Positions 5,691 through 5,942 of a stretch of 5,942 nucleotides of DNA are shown here, in pieces. The position numbers and the translations under genes were made by a program. The notes under the pieces are model-generated. The model made no database searches. It had not been told where the DNA came from and was given only the letters and a program-made list of their open reading frames with translations. This stretch comes from Frankiales bacterium (GTDB lineage: Bacteria; Actinomycetota; Actinomycetes; Mycobacteriales; SCTD01): assembly GCA_025464695.1 (NCBI GenBank), contig JAODNQ010000073.1, forward strand, positions 1 to 5,942. The letters are read 5' to 3'. The stretch's first letter is position 1, and every line of letters starts with the position of its first letter.

Positions 5691-5942
5691 ATGAGCACCC
5701 CCGAGCCCCCGTCCGGCCCGCCCGCCGAGGCCCCGCACGCCGAGCCCGGCCATCGCGCCCGCGCTCTGGCCGCGAGCCTGCTCGGCGAGCTGACCGGACA
5801 GCGCAAGACCGGCCTGACGTTCTCGCCGCTCGAGGCGACGGGCCTGTCGGTCGTGGACCGGGCTGCCGGTGGCGACGGGACCGCCTCCCGCGAGGAGGCG
5901 TCGCCCGCCGACGCCACCGCTCCCGAGCCGTCCGCCGCGGGC
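5691..5942 (+). CDS. Hypothetical protein, N-terminal 84 residues (continues past the right edge)
   Basis: The frame is open from ATG 5691 to the window end and has a well-placed GGAG. Residues 1-20 are Pro/Ala/Glu-rich and likely disordered. A short helix-prone stretch follows with RALAASLLGELTGQRKTGLT at about 23-42. From about 60 the sequence is again Ala/Pro/Glu-rich and low in complexity. There is no signal peptide or membrane segment in the visible part, and I recognise no family. It lies 70 bases after the dehydrogenase on the same strand, so it could be the third gene of the lat operon or start a new unit. The function cannot be told from this fragment. Confidence 0.65.
   Translation, partial: MSTPEPPSGPPAEAPHAEPGHRARALAASLLGELTGQRKTGLTFSPLEATGLSVVDRAAGGDGTASREEASPADATAPEPSAAG

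Noticed and set aside
1..5942. A mobile element, CRISPR array, tRNA, or defence or toxin system
   Set aside because: I saw no direct repeat array, transposase or integrase motif, cloverleaf-like sequence or nuclease/toxin pair. Composition is even across the window.

Overview
This is a very GC-rich window (roughly three quarters G+C by eye) with strong GC bias at third codon positions. It holds five protein genes, two of them cut by the window edges. The composition, the L-lysine 6-aminotransferase gene, the actinobacterial type of apolipoprotein N-acyltransferase and the apparently leaderless promoters point to a free-living actinobacterium. A Geodermatophilaceae- or Frankia-like relative is a guess I cannot prove from the sequence.

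Left half, minus strand: from 1 to 642 runs the N-terminal membrane part of apolipoprotein N-acyltransferase (lnt), whose C-terminus lies beyond the left edge. A gene-poor stretch of about 400 bases follows. It carries a good sigma-70-type promoter (TTGACA/TAGGGT) pointing at lnt and, beside it, a perfect 9-bp inverted repeat just past the stop of the next gene. From 1039 to 2628 lies a complete YtcJ-type amidohydrolase (Amidohydro_3 family), substrate unknown.

Right half, plus strand: a 131-bp divergent promoter region separates the amidohydrolase from an operon of lat (L-lysine 6-aminotransferase, 2760-4091) and an aldehyde dehydrogenase best read as piperideine-6-carboxylate / aminoadipate-semialdehyde dehydrogenase (4088-5620). 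The two overlap by ATGA. Together they would convert L-lysine to L-2-aminoadipate: Lat removes the epsilon-amino group, the semialdehyde cyclises to piperideine-6-carboxylate, and the dehydrogenase oxidises it. A further plus-strand gene of unknown function begins at 5691 and leaves the window.

The most interesting non-coding feature is the divergent region 2629-2759. Both start codons lie exactly 6 bases after a TAnnnT -10 box, the signature of leaderless transcription. Two similar near-palindromic elements sit about 30 bp apart, one overlapping the likely -35 of lat. I see no mobile element, CRISPR array, tRNA or rRNA, and no clear sign of a new defence or mobile system. The window looks like ordinary chromosomal metabolism with a noteworthy regulatory region.
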